DNA from: Kerstersia gyiorum
GTDB lineage: Bacteria; Pseudomonadota; Gammaproteobacteria; Burkholderiales; Burkholderiaceae_B
Direction of reading: 5' to 3'
NCBI RefSeq assembly: GCF_004216755.1
Contig: NZ_SGWZ01000001.1
Coordinates: 682,001 to 746,000, forward strand
Length of the DNA: 64,000 nucleotides
Below are positions 34,066 to 43,514 of this stretch, in pieces. Each line of letters opens with the position of its first letter. Positions within the stretch are counted from its first letter, which is position 1. The translations under genes were made by a program, and so were the position numbers. The notes under the pieces were generated by a model that was not told where the DNA came from, ran no database searches, and saw only the letters and a program-made list of their open reading frames with translations.

Positions 34066-35615
34066 ATTCGATGTTCCGCCTCTGGCGTATCCTGTTTGTC
34101 TGCCTGCGTTACCGGCTGGATGAAATCGTATTGTCCGGCCTGCAGTTCCGCTGGGCGCGGATAGCCTTGCGCTGCGTGCGTTTCGGGCGACCGCCGCGTC
34201 AGCCCCGGGCGGTGCGCCTGCGCCTGGCGCTGGAGTCCCTGGGCCCGATTTTCGTCAAGTTCGGGCAGGTGTTGTCGACTCGCCGGGATTTGATTTCTCC
34301 GGATTTCGCCGAGGAACTGGCGCGCCTGCAGGACAACGTGCCGCCATTTCCTTCCGAGCAGGCCGTGGCTTCCATCGAAAAGGCGCTGGGCGCGCCGCCG
34401 TCGCAGCTGTTCGCGCAGTTCGAGATGACACCGGTGGCGTCGGCTTCGGTGGCGCAGGTGCACTTCGCCGTCCTGCACAATGGACGGGAAGTCGCGGTGA
34501 AGGTGTTGCGGCCAGGCATGCGCAAGGTCATAGACCAGGATCTGGGCCTGATGCGCCGCCTGGCGACGCTGCTCGAGCGCATGTCGGCCGATGCGCGCCG
34601 GCTCAAGGCGCGCGAAGTCGTGGGGGAATTCGACAAATACCTGCACGACGAGCTCGATCTGTTGCGCGAAGCCTCGAATTGCAGCCAGCTGCGCCGCAAC
34701 TTCTCCGTCGATAGCGTGCGTGCCAGCCAGTTGATCGTGCCTGAGGTTTTCTGGGACTACACCTCGTCGACCGTGTTCACGATGGAGCGCATGCGCGGCA
34801 TTCAGGTCAGCAAGGTCGAGGCCCTGAAGGCGGCAGGCGTGGATTTGCCGACGCTGGCCCGCACCGGCGTGGAGATTTTCTTCGCACAGGTGTTCGACGA
34901 CGGCTTTTTCCATGCCGACATGCACCCGGGCAATATCTATGTTTCCGACCAGCCGGAAACCCTGGGGCGCTATATTGCGCTGGATTTCGGTATCGTCGGT
35001 TCGTTGTCCGATTTCGACAAGAACTATCTGGCGCTGAACTTCCTGGCGTTCTTCCAGCGGGATTACCGCCAGGTCGCCAAGCTGCATATCGAATCGGGCT
35101 GGGTACCGGCCGACACGCGTGAAGAAGAGCTGGAAGGCGCGGTCCGGGCGGTTTGTGAACCGCACTTCGACCGTCCGCTTGCTGAAATCTCGCTGGGGCA
35201 GGTGCTGCTGCGCCTGTTCCAGACTTCGCGGCGCTTCAACATGGAAGTGCAGCCGCAATTGGTGCTATTGCAGAAGACCTTGCTGAACGTCGAGGGCATG
35301 GGGCGCGAACTGGACCCCAACCTGGACCTCTGGAAGACGGCCAAGCCCTACCTGGAGCGCTGGATGCACCGGCGCATGGGGTGGCGCGGGCTGCGCGAGA
35401 AACTGCACCAGGAAGCCGGGCGCTGGGCACAGACGTTGCCGGAGTTGCCGCGCCTGCTGCACGAGAACCTGGCGCGCCAGAACCTGATGCCCGAGCTGCT
35501 CGACGAAACCCAACGCCTGCGCAAGGCCAAGGAAACCGGCAACCGCCTGCTGGCGGTACTGACCGGCGTGCTGGCCGCGGCGCTGGCAGTCGGGCTGTGG
35601 GCGTTGACCCGCTAG
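34062..35615 (+). CDS. ubiB: Ubiquinone biosynthesis protein UbiB (ABC1/ADCK atypical kinase)
   Basis: A 517-residue atypical protein-kinase-like ATPase required for ubiquinone synthesis. The diagnostic KxGQ motif is KFGQVLSTR (res. 66-69). The Ala-rich loop is SASVAQVHFA, the catalytic region is FFHADMHPGN, and the metal Asp is in ALDFGIVG. Two C-terminal hydrophobic segments are condensed to one clear helix (LLAVLTGVLAAALAVGLWAL), which anchors it in the membrane. The GTG start overlaps the ubiJ stop, so translation is coupled. Confidence 0.95.
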   Translation: MNSMFRLWRILFVCLRYRLDEIVLSGLQFRWARIALRCVRFGRPPRQPRAVRLRLALESLGPIFVKFGQVLSTRRDLISPDFAEELARLQDNVPPFPSEQAVASIEKALGAPPSQLFAQFEMTPVASASVAQVHFAVLHNGREVAVKVLRPGMRKVIDQDLGLMRRLATLLERMSADARRLKAREVVGEFDKYLHDELDLLREASNCSQLRRNFSVDSVRASQLIVPEVFWDYTSSTVFTMERMRGIQVSKVEALKAAGVDLPTLARTGVEIFFAQVFDDGFFHADMHPGNIYVSDQPETLGRYIALDFGIVGSLSDFDKNYLALNFLAFFQRDYRQVAKLHIESGWVPADTREEELEGAVRAVCEPHFDRPLAEISLGQVLLRLFQTSRRFNMEVQPQLVLLQKTLLNVEGMGRELDPNLDLWKTAKPYLERWMHRRMGWRGLREKLHQEAGRWAQTLPELPRLLHENLARQNLMPELLDETQRLRKAKETGNRLLAVLTGVLAAALAVGLWALTR

Positions 35616-35685
35616 GCACGACGGCACCGACACGATACGCATAGGGCTGCGGGCGCGTCTGCCCCGGCCGAACTGGACGCAAAGC

Positions 35686-36183
35686 ATGACCATCCGTTTC
35701 GAAGCGAAAATCCTGACCCGCGAAGCCTGCATCCAGGCGGCCGGCCGTGGCGAGCTGCCCCGGCCGCTGGTCTTCACCAACGGCGTGTTCGATATCCTGC
35801 ACCGTGGGCATGTCAGCTATCTGGACGAAGCCGCGCAGCTGGGCGCTACCCTGCTGGTCGCGGTGAACAGCGATGCGTCCGTGCGCATGTTGGGCAAGGG
35901 CGAGGAACGGCCGCTCAACAATCAGGACGACCGCATGGCCATGCTGGCCGCGCTGGCCAGCGTGGATCAGGTGACCTGCTTCGAGGAAAGCACGCCGCTG
36001 GCGCTGATCCAGGCTTTGCGCCCGGATATCATCGTCAAGGGGGGAGACTATGACATGGAAGTGCTGCCGGAGACGGCTGCGGTGCGCAGCTGGGGCGGCA
36101 AGGCCGTGGCGATTCCCTTTGCCCATGACCGTTCCACCACAAGGCTGGTGCAGAAAATCATGGCGGCGGCCAACAAGGGCTAG
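35686..36183 (+). CDS. rfaE2: D-glycero-beta-D-manno-heptose 1-phosphate adenylyltransferase
   Basis: A 165-residue cytidylyltransferase-fold enzyme that makes ADP-D-glycero-beta-D-manno-heptose, the precursor of lipopolysaccharide heptose. The nucleotide motif TNGVFDILHRGHVSYLD contains the HxGH signature. KGGDYDMEVLPE and the end RSTTRLVQKI are typical. It corresponds to the C-terminal half of E. coli HldE; the kinase half is a separate gene in many betaproteobacteria and is not seen here. It is 71 bp after ubiB. Confidence 0.94.
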   Translation: MTIRFEAKILTREACIQAAGRGELPRPLVFTNGVFDILHRGHVSYLDEAAQLGATLLVAVNSDASVRMLGKGEERPLNNQDDRMAMLAALASVDQVTCFEESTPLALIQALRPDIIVKGGDYDMEVLPETAAVRSWGGKAVAIPFAHDRSTTRLVQKIMAAANKG

Positions 36184-36242
36184 GTACGCTGTTCCCGGTC
36201 GGGACGCTTGCCATACGCCCGGCAGCCGGAAGGCAGAAAGAC

Positions 36243-36274
36243 AAAACGCCAGCCTGGCAACAGGTTGGCGTTTT
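36243..36274. terminator. Bidirectional terminator between rfaE2 and the PCMT-like gene
   Basis: Arms AAAACGCCAGCCTG and CAGGTTGGCGTTTT pair with one G-T around GCAA, with A and T tracts at the ends. Confidence 0.88.
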
Positions 36275-36333
36275 CTGGTAGGGGCTGGGGCTTGCCGTGG
36301 CGCGGCAAGCCTGGCCTCAAGGCATGGTGGTGT

Positions 36334-37014
36334 TCAGAACTTGAACTTGGATACCGTTGCGCCACGCAAGGGCTTGATGATGGTTTCGAACAGCGGTTCG
36401 GTTTCGAAGGTCGCTGCCGTGGTGCGCGTGATGCGACAGGCTGTCATGACCGGATGCTGGCCGACGACAGCCACCAGGCGGCCGCCGATGCGCAGTTGAT
36501 ACTTCAACGCGTCGGGCACGACGGGCACGGAGCCCGTCAGCAGGATGGCATCATATTCCGTGGAACCCCAGCCGGAACGGCCGTCGCCGGTTTCAACCTT
36601 GACGTTGCCGACCTGGTTCTGTTGCAGGTTCTGCTGTGCGAAGGCAGCCAGGCGCGGGTCGATTTCCACTGACAGGACTTGTTGGCCGAGACGGCCCAGC
36701 AGTGCGGCCTGGAAGCCGGAGCCGGTGCCGATCTCGAGAATACAGTCCGTGGGCTTGAGATCCAGCGCCAGCGCCAGGCGGGCTTCGATCTTGGGGGCCA
36801 GCATGACCTGGTTGCTGTCGATGCCGTCGATGACCAGCGGAATCTCCAGGTCGGAGAAGGCCAGCGCACGCTGGGCGGCGGGCACGAACTGTTCACGGCG
36901 CAGCGCGTAGAGTGCGTCCGACAGGGTTTCGTTCAGCGCTACCCAGGGACGGATCTGCTGTTCGATCATGTTGAAGCGAGCTTGCTCGAGGGCAGGCAGG
37001 TTTGCAGCGTTCAT
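36334..37014 (-). CDS. Protein-L-isoaspartate O-methyltransferase-family protein (divergent)
   Basis: A 226-residue PCMT-fold SAM methyltransferase. The SAM motif is ILEIGTGSGFQAALLG, with VEIDPRLAAFA and GDGRSGW after it. In true Pcm the segment before the SAM motif reads GQTISQP; here it is NQVMLAPKIEARLALAL, and the post-motif acidic loop is also changed. So it may not repair isoaspartate, and it may act on another carboxylate or be non-catalytic. Close relatives are common in Burkholderiales, often near tolC. It is 124 bp downstream of thiD, facing rfaE2. Confidence 0.82.
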   Translation of the reverse strand: MNAANLPALEQARFNMIEQQIRPWVALNETLSDALYALRREQFVPAAQRALAFSDLEIPLVIDGIDSNQVMLAPKIEARLALALDLKPTDCILEIGTGSGFQAALLGRLGQQVLSVEIDPRLAAFAQQNLQQNQVGNVKVETGDGRSGWGSTEYDAILLTGSVPVVPDALKYQLRIGGRLVAVVGQHPVMTACRITRTTAATFETEPLFETIIKPLRGATVSKFKF

Positions 37015-37138
37015 GGCGTGATTGCGTCCAATGCAGGCGGCACGGGGTCAGCCGCGCCAGTGCGGGGAATGTGAGATACCTCCCGATTGTACCGGTTGGG
37101 ATGGTGCAATGGGGAGGGCTCGTGCCTGGCCGCCGGTG

Positions 37139-37984
37139 TTACCACCAGGCGTGGAAGTGATGCACCGGCCCCTGGCCGTTGCCGATGCGAAGGCGGTCGG
37201 CCTGTTCCAGTGCCGTCATCAGATAGGCCTTGGCCCGGCGCGCCGCTTCGGGCACGTCGCTTGATTGCGGCAGCAATGCGGCCAGCGCGGCCGAGAGCGT
37301 GCAGCCGGTGCCGTGCGTATTGCGGGTGGCAATGCGCCGGCCGGGCAGCTCCAGCATGACGTCGCCGTCGTGCAACAGGTCCACGGTATCGTCGCCCGGC
37401 AGGTGGCCGCCCTTGAGCAGCACCCAGCGGTGGCTGCTGGTGTCCATCAGGTTGCGCAGCTTTTCCGCCACGCGGCGCATGTCACGGACATTCTCGACTG
37501 CGCTTTGCTCCAGCAGCACCCCGGCTTCCGGCAGGTTGGGGGTGATGATGGTCGCCAGCGGCAACAAGGTCTCGCGCAATGCCCCCACCGCTTCCGTTTC
37601 CAGCAGCATGTCGCCACTCTTGGCAACCATGACCGGGTCCAGCACCAGGTGCGGCACCGGGCGCGCCGCCAGTTTTTCCGCGACGGTTTCCGTCACGCGG
37701 CGCTGGCCCAGCATGCCGATCTTGGCGGCGTCGATGCGCACATCGTCGAACAAGGTGTCGAGCTGTTGCCCGACGAAGGCGGGGTCCACCGGCAGAATGC
37801 CGGTGACGCCTTGCGTATTCTGCGCCGTCAGCGCGGCAATGACACCGCAGCCATAGGCGCCCAGCGCGCTCATGGCCTTGATATCGGCCAGGACGCCGGC
37901 ACCGCCGGACGGATCGACGCCGGCGATGGTGAGCGCATGCGGCGCGGAACCGGGCTGACGGGCGGGCGGGGCAGTGCGTACCAT
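37139..37984 (-). CDS. thiD: Hydroxymethylpyrimidine/phosphomethylpyrimidine kinase
   Basis: A 281-residue ribokinase-fold enzyme that phosphorylates HMP and HMP-P to HMP-PP for thiamine synthesis. N-terminal TIAGVDPSGGAGVLADIKAM, the middle DPVMVAKSGDMLL and the anion hole GTGCTLSAALAALL are diagnostic. The first 15 residues are a variable tail. It is the last gene of the thiC-yaeQ-thiG-thiD group, 5 nt after thiG. Confidence 0.95.
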   Translation of the reverse strand: MVRTAPPARQPGSAPHALTIAGVDPSGGAGVLADIKAMSALGAYGCGVIAALTAQNTQGVTGILPVDPAFVGQQLDTLFDDVRIDAAKIGMLGQRRVTETVAEKLAARPVPHLVLDPVMVAKSGDMLLETEAVGALRETLLPLATIITPNLPEAGVLLEQSAVENVRDMRRVAEKLRNLMDTSSHRWVLLKGGHLPGDDTVDLLHDGDVMLELPGRRIATRNTHGTGCTLSAALAALLPQSSDVPEAARRAKAYLMTALEQADRLRIGNGQGPVHHFHAWW

Positions 37985-37989
37985 GGCGT

Positions 37990-38799
37990 TCAGCCTCCCT
38001 TGCGCGGCGTCAGCAGGCCTTCCGTGGGCGAGCTCGGGTCGGCGCTGTAGAACTTGCGTGGCATGCGGCCGGCCAGGTAGGCGTTGCGGCCAGCCTCGAC
38101 GGCCAGCTGCATGGCGCGGGCCATGCGTACGGGTTCGCGTGCGCCAGCGATGGCGGTATTCATCAGGACGGCATCGCAGCCCAGTTCCATGGCCACTGTC
38201 GCATCCGAGGCCGTACCCACGCCTGCATCGACGATGACGGGAACGCGCGACTGGTCGATGATGAGGCGCAGGTTCCAGGGGTTGAGGATGCCCATGCCGG
38301 AGCCGATCAGCGAGGCCAGCGGCATGATGGCGACGCAGCCGATATCTTCCAGCATGCGTGCCTGGATGGGGTCGTCAGAACAGTAGACCATCACCTTGAA
38401 GCCATCCTTGACCAGGGTTTCGGCGGCCTTCAGGGTTTCGGGCATGTTGGGGAACAGGTTCTGCGCGTCACCCAGGACTTCCAGCTTGACCAGGTCATGG
38501 CCGTCCAGCAGTTCACGCGCCAGGCGCAGCGTGCGCACGGCATCGTCGGCGGTGTAGCAGCCGGCGGTATTGGGCAGCAGCGTGAATTGCGAAGGCGGCA
38601 GGTAGTCCAGCAGGTTGGGGGCGGATGGGTCCTGGCCGATATTGATGCGGCGGATGGCCAGGGTCACGATCTGCGCGCCACTGGCGTCGATGGCCTCGCG
38701 GGTCTGTTGGAAGTCGGCGTACTTGCCGGTGCCCACCAGCAGGCGGGAGCTGAATTCGCGTTCGCCGATGCGCAGGATGTCTTGTTCTTGCTTGCTCAT
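37990..38799 (-). CDS. thiG: Thiazole synthase
   Basis: A 269-residue TIM barrel that forms the thiazole phosphate of thiamine from DXP, a glycine-derived imine and ThiS thiocarboxylate. LLVGTGKYADFQQT, the Schiff-base Lys region DLVKLEVLGD, IMPLASLIGSGMGI and DAGVGTASDATVAMELG are typical. The ATG at 38799 is chosen, and the longer frame upstream has no homology. Its sulfur carrier ThiS is not encoded beside it: the 73 bp upstream and 167 bp between yaeQ and thiC are too short. Confidence 0.96.
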   Translation of the reverse strand: MSKQEQDILRIGEREFSSRLLVGTGKYADFQQTREAIDASGAQIVTLAIRRINIGQDPSAPNLLDYLPPSQFTLLPNTAGCYTADDAVRTLRLARELLDGHDLVKLEVLGDAQNLFPNMPETLKAAETLVKDGFKVMVYCSDDPIQARMLEDIGCVAIMPLASLIGSGMGILNPWNLRLIIDQSRVPVIVDAGVGTASDATVAMELGCDAVLMNTAIAGAREPVRMARAMQLAVEAGRNAYLAGRMPRKFYSADPSSPTEGLLTPRKGG

Positions 38800-38872
38800 G
38801 GTCGTCAGAGTGTGGTGTTTTGTCGTTGAAAGGAATAGGGAGCGCCGCCGGCTGGCCAGGGCAGGCACGGCC

Positions 38873-39412
38873 TCAGGCCGGCGTGATCTCCACGGTGGCT
38901 TCGCCGGCTTCGGCTGAAACCCAGGCGGCACCGTCCTGGATATTGATGTTGAGCGTCATGCCCCGGCGCGCCAGGGTTGCCAGGCTGGCAGTGGCGTCGG
39001 CGGGCAGCAGGTAAACGCGCAGCTTGCCTTCGGCCTTGCGCAACTTGTTGCGCACGCCGCTCCACCAGAGCGGCGCATTGCGCCCGTAGGCATAGATGAT
39101 GACCTCGTCGGCGCGGCCGCAGGCCTTCAGTATCCGGCGTTCGTCGGGTGTGCCGACTTCGATCCAGGCCTGGACGGCGCCGGTCAGGTCCAGGCGCCAG
39201 AGTTCGGGCTCGTCGGCTTCGCTCAGGCCCCGCGTGAAACGCAGGTTCTCGTCGGTGTCGGCGTTCAGCGCATAGGCCAGAAGCCGGACCATCAGGCGCT
39301 CGTCGGTTTCTGATGGGTGCCGGGCCAGGGTCAGCGAATGGCTGCCGTAGTAGGCACGGTCATTGTCGGCGACGTTGACGTCGACTTTGTAGATGGTTGC
39401 GGACAGGGCCAT
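38873..39412 (-). CDS. yaeQ: YaeQ family protein (PD-(D/E)XK nuclease fold)
   Basis: A 179-residue YaeQ protein. It begins MALSATIYKVDVNVADNDR and contains AYALNADTDENLRFTRG, DEPELWRLDLTG and QAWIEVGTPDERRILKA, all hallmarks of the family. The fold resembles PD-(D/E)XK nucleases; here Glu/Asp and Lys residues (E86, D90, K97 in the last motif) sit at the expected places. E. coli YaeQ was first noted as a suppressor of rfaH loss, and its reaction is unknown. It interrupts the thiamine cluster between thiC and thiG. Confidence 0.92.
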   Translation of the reverse strand: MALSATIYKVDVNVADNDRAYYGSHSLTLARHPSETDERLMVRLLAYALNADTDENLRFTRGLSEADEPELWRLDLTGAVQAWIEVGTPDERRILKACGRADEVIIYAYGRNAPLWWSGVRNKLRKAEGKLRVYLLPADATASLATLARRGMTLNINIQDGAAWVSAEAGEATVEITPA

Positions 39413-39497
39413 GTAGGAAGCTGCGTGGAAAGTGGAAGCCGGCGCCGCGCACTGGGTACGCGGCGCGGCCAAACAGGCATTGTAGGCACAGGTGACA

Positions 39498-39530
39498 GGC
39501 CACGCTCGCTGCAATGCAGCAAGCGTGGCC
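39498..39530. repeat. Long stem-loop between thiC and yaeQ
   Basis: Outer arms GGCCACGCT and AGCGTGGCC and inner arms GCTGC and GCAGC pair perfectly with one C-A mismatch between them and an AAT loop. No T-run follows on the minus strand, so an RNA-stability or partial-termination role after thiC is more likely than full termination. Confidence 0.6.
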
Positions 39531-39579
39531 TGGCGGGTACGCGGCAAGGCCTGCATCTGCGGCTTCCCGGGCCAGGGTG

Positions 39580-41496
<1,917 letters not shown>

Positions 41497-41569
41497 GGTG
41501 AAGCTCCATGAAGAAGGAATCGTGGAGCCGAGAGGGAAAGGATACCGGGCGCGCAGAGACGCCCGGCAT

Positions 41570-41658
41570 ACGCTCCCAGCGTCGGCATTATCCGTACTGG
41601 TACGAAGGGACTCTCTCAACAATCACGCCGCGATAAGCGGCGGGATGTACCCCTGCGT
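41570..41658 (-). promoter_or_regulatory. TPP riboswitch (THI element) controlling thiC
   Basis: On the minus strand the RNA starts ACGCAGGGGT and ends TGGGAGCGT, closing P1. The conserved pyrimidine-binding part TTGAGAGAGTCCCTT and the diphosphate-sensing GTACGGATAATGCCGACG are both present. An extra stem CGCCGC/GCGGCG forms P3. Downstream, CCGGGCG/CGCCCGG (41545-41566) can form a hairpin before the thiC GGAG site. It has no good T-run, so regulation of translation initiation is more likely than termination. Confidence 0.93.
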
Positions 41659-41716
41659 GGCGCCCAGTATAAGCGCAGCTGGCGAATCAGGGGAACCTGC
41701 ATGTGCCGAAAGGCGA

Positions 41717-41764
41717 CGTACGGATTTCCGTACGAAAAAAAACAGGTTTGTCCGGTTTTTCGGA
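41717..41764. promoter_or_regulatory. Two upstream activator palindromes for the symporter promoter
   Basis: CGTACGGATTTCCGTACG (41717-41734) is a perfect 18-bp palindrome. A weaker one, TCCG-N6-CGGA, is at 41751-41764. Centres are 32 bp apart (three helical turns) and lie about 114 and 82 bp upstream of the sigma-54 -24 element, the normal range for NtrC-family activators. The likely binder is the response regulator at 45410-46780. Confidence 0.65.
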
Positions 41765-41836
41765 TAGTGCGCTGATGGGTAAACGGCTTTTATTATTTTT
41801 TTCAATGGGTTGGGTTTTTTTGTCAGGTCCTGGAAG

Positions 41837-41853
41837 TTGGCATGAAGCTTGCT
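41837..41853 (+). promoter_or_regulatory. Sigma-54 (-24/-12) promoter of the symporter gene
   Basis: TTGGCATGAAGCTTGCT matches the YTGGCACG-N4-TTGCW consensus with one change (T for C). GG at 41839-41840 and GC at 41851-41852 have the required 10-bp gap. The start codon is 50 bp downstream. The GAFTGA-type activator is encoded in the same locus. Confidence 0.85.
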
Positions 41854-41902
41854 AGATATCTGCGTCCGGTCACGGCCGGTATCTACAGGTGGAGAGAAAA
41901 CA

Positions 41903-43378
41903 ATGACGACACGCCATAGCGCAACCCCCACTGCCCAGCATGCAGCCGAATTGACGGGTTCCAGGAAGGAATTCGGTGCCGCGCAGCAGGGCGGCGGGGC
42001 TTCCATGCCGCCCGCACCGCCTGCCCTGGGCAAGAAACCCAAGATGAACCGGCTGACCCAGTGGATACTTATTGCCCTGGTCGTGGGTATCGTTGTCGGC
42101 TATGCCTGCCATTTGTGGGCGGGCAGCGCAGCGCAGGCCAAGGAAATTGCGGGCTACTTCGCGTTGCTGACCGAGCTGTTCATGCGCATGATCAAGATGA
42201 TCATCGCCCCGCTGATTTTCGCTACCCTGGTGGCGGGCCTGGCCAGCATGGGCGACGGCCGGGCGGTGGGTCGCATCGGTGGCAAGGCGGTCGGCTGGTT
42301 CATGATGGCATCGTTCATTTCGCTGCTGCTGGGCCTGTTGTTCGCCAATTTGCTGCAGCCTGGCGCCAATGTCGGCGTGCCCTTGCCCGACGTTCACGCC
42401 AGCTCCGGGCTCAGCACCGGTTCGCTGAATCTGCATGATTTCCTGCTGCACGTGGTGCCGCGCAACTTCATCGAAGCCATGGCAAACAACGAGATCCTGC
42501 AGATCCTGGTGTTCGCCGTCTTCTTTGGCCTGGCGCTGGGCCATTTGCGCGACAAGACCTCGCTGGTGCTGGCGCAATCCATCGAAGGGCTGGTGCCTGT
42601 GATGCTGCGCGTGACGAACTATGTCATGCGCTTTGCGCCGCTGGGTGTGTTTGGCGCGGTCGCCAACATCATTACCACCGAAGGGCTGGGTATCCTGCTG
42701 GTCTACGGCCGTTTCATGCTGTGCTTTGCGATTGCGCTGGTGGCCTTGTGGATCGTGTTGATCGGCGCGGGTTTCATGGTGCTGGGCCGCGATGTCTTCC
42801 GCCTGGTGCGCGCCGTGCGCGAGCCCATGCTGCTGGGCTTTTCCACGGCATCCAGCGAAGCGGCCTACCCGCTGGTCATGGAAAAGCTGGAGGCCTTCGG
42901 GGTGCGCAAGCGCCTGATCGGCTTCGTTCTGCCGCTGGGCTATTCCTTCAACCTCGATGGTTCGATGATCTACACCACCTTCGTGGCGCTGTTCATCTCG
43001 CAGGCCTACGATATTCCGCTGTCCCTGCAGCAGCAGTTCCTGATGCTGCTGGTGCTGATGGTTTCCAGCAAGGGTATCGCCGGCGTGCCGCGCGCTTCCC
43101 TGGTGGTGGTGGCCGCCGTGCTGCCCATGTTCGGTTTGCCGGAAGCCGGAATCCTGCTGATTCTGGGGATAGACCACTTCCTGGATATGGGACGCAGTGC
43201 TACCAATGTGCTGGGCAATACGATTGCAACGGCAGTCGTGGCCAAATGGGAGCGGGGGCTGGGCGGGCCCGATGAAGCGCTGGCGGATGGCCTGGAGGAT
43301 GAGGTGGCTGCCGAAGGGCTGGCGCCAGCCGGCGCGGCGGCTTCCGCCGTTGCCCACGGCGAGAGCCGGGCTGCGTGA
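41903..43378 (+). CDS. Dicarboxylate/amino acid:cation symporter (DAACS family)
   Basis: A 491-residue secondary transporter. Hallmarks are RMIKMIIAPLIFATLVAGLA, the HP1-like VREPMLLGFSTASSEAAYPL, YSFNLDGSMIYTTFVALF, the HP2 tip SSKGIAGVPRASL, and GRSATNVLGNTIATAVVAKWE. The HP2 tip looks like GltP-type acidic amino acid carriers, while the genetic setting looks like dctABD, so succinate, fumarate, malate, aspartate or glutamate are all possible. An odd 50-residue Ala/Gly/Pro-rich N-terminus precedes helix 1. The ATG has GGAGA 7 nt upstream. It is sigma-54 controlled and followed by a sensor and regulator pair. Confidence 0.9.
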   Translation: MTTRHSATPTAQHAAELTGSRKEFGAAQQGGGASMPPAPPALGKKPKMNRLTQWILIALVVGIVVGYACHLWAGSAAQAKEIAGYFALLTELFMRMIKMIIAPLIFATLVAGLASMGDGRAVGRIGGKAVGWFMMASFISLLLGLLFANLLQPGANVGVPLPDVHASSGLSTGSLNLHDFLLHVVPRNFIEAMANNEILQILVFAVFFGLALGHLRDKTSLVLAQSIEGLVPVMLRVTNYVMRFAPLGVFGAVANIITTEGLGILLVYGRFMLCFAIALVALWIVLIGAGFMVLGRDVFRLVRAVREPMLLGFSTASSEAAYPLVMEKLEAFGVRKRLIGFVLPLGYSFNLDGSMIYTTFVALFISQAYDIPLSLQQQFLMLLVLMVSSKGIAGVPRASLVVVAAVLPMFGLPEAGILLILGIDHFLDMGRSATNVLGNTIATAVVAKWERGLGGPDEALADGLEDEVAAEGLAPAGAAASAVAHGESRAA

Positions 43379-43386
43379 TCCGCATG

Positions 43387-43413
43387 CGTATGCCGGCTGT
43401 GCGTCGGCATACG
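43387..43413. repeat. Hairpin between the symporter and sensor kinase genes
   Basis: Arms CGTATGCCG and CGGCATACG pair perfectly around a 9-nt loop, 9 bp after the symporter stop. There is no T-run. It may lower expression of the downstream regulators relative to the symporter. Confidence 0.55.
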
Positions 43414-43514
43414 TCCGATCCCGGGCTTGCGTTGGGGGCCGGCTGCGCGCTGGCCGGCAGGCCCAGGGAAGGCCAGGCATGTCCGCCGCCAGGGGCGGGT
43501 GGGAAGGCTCTGCT

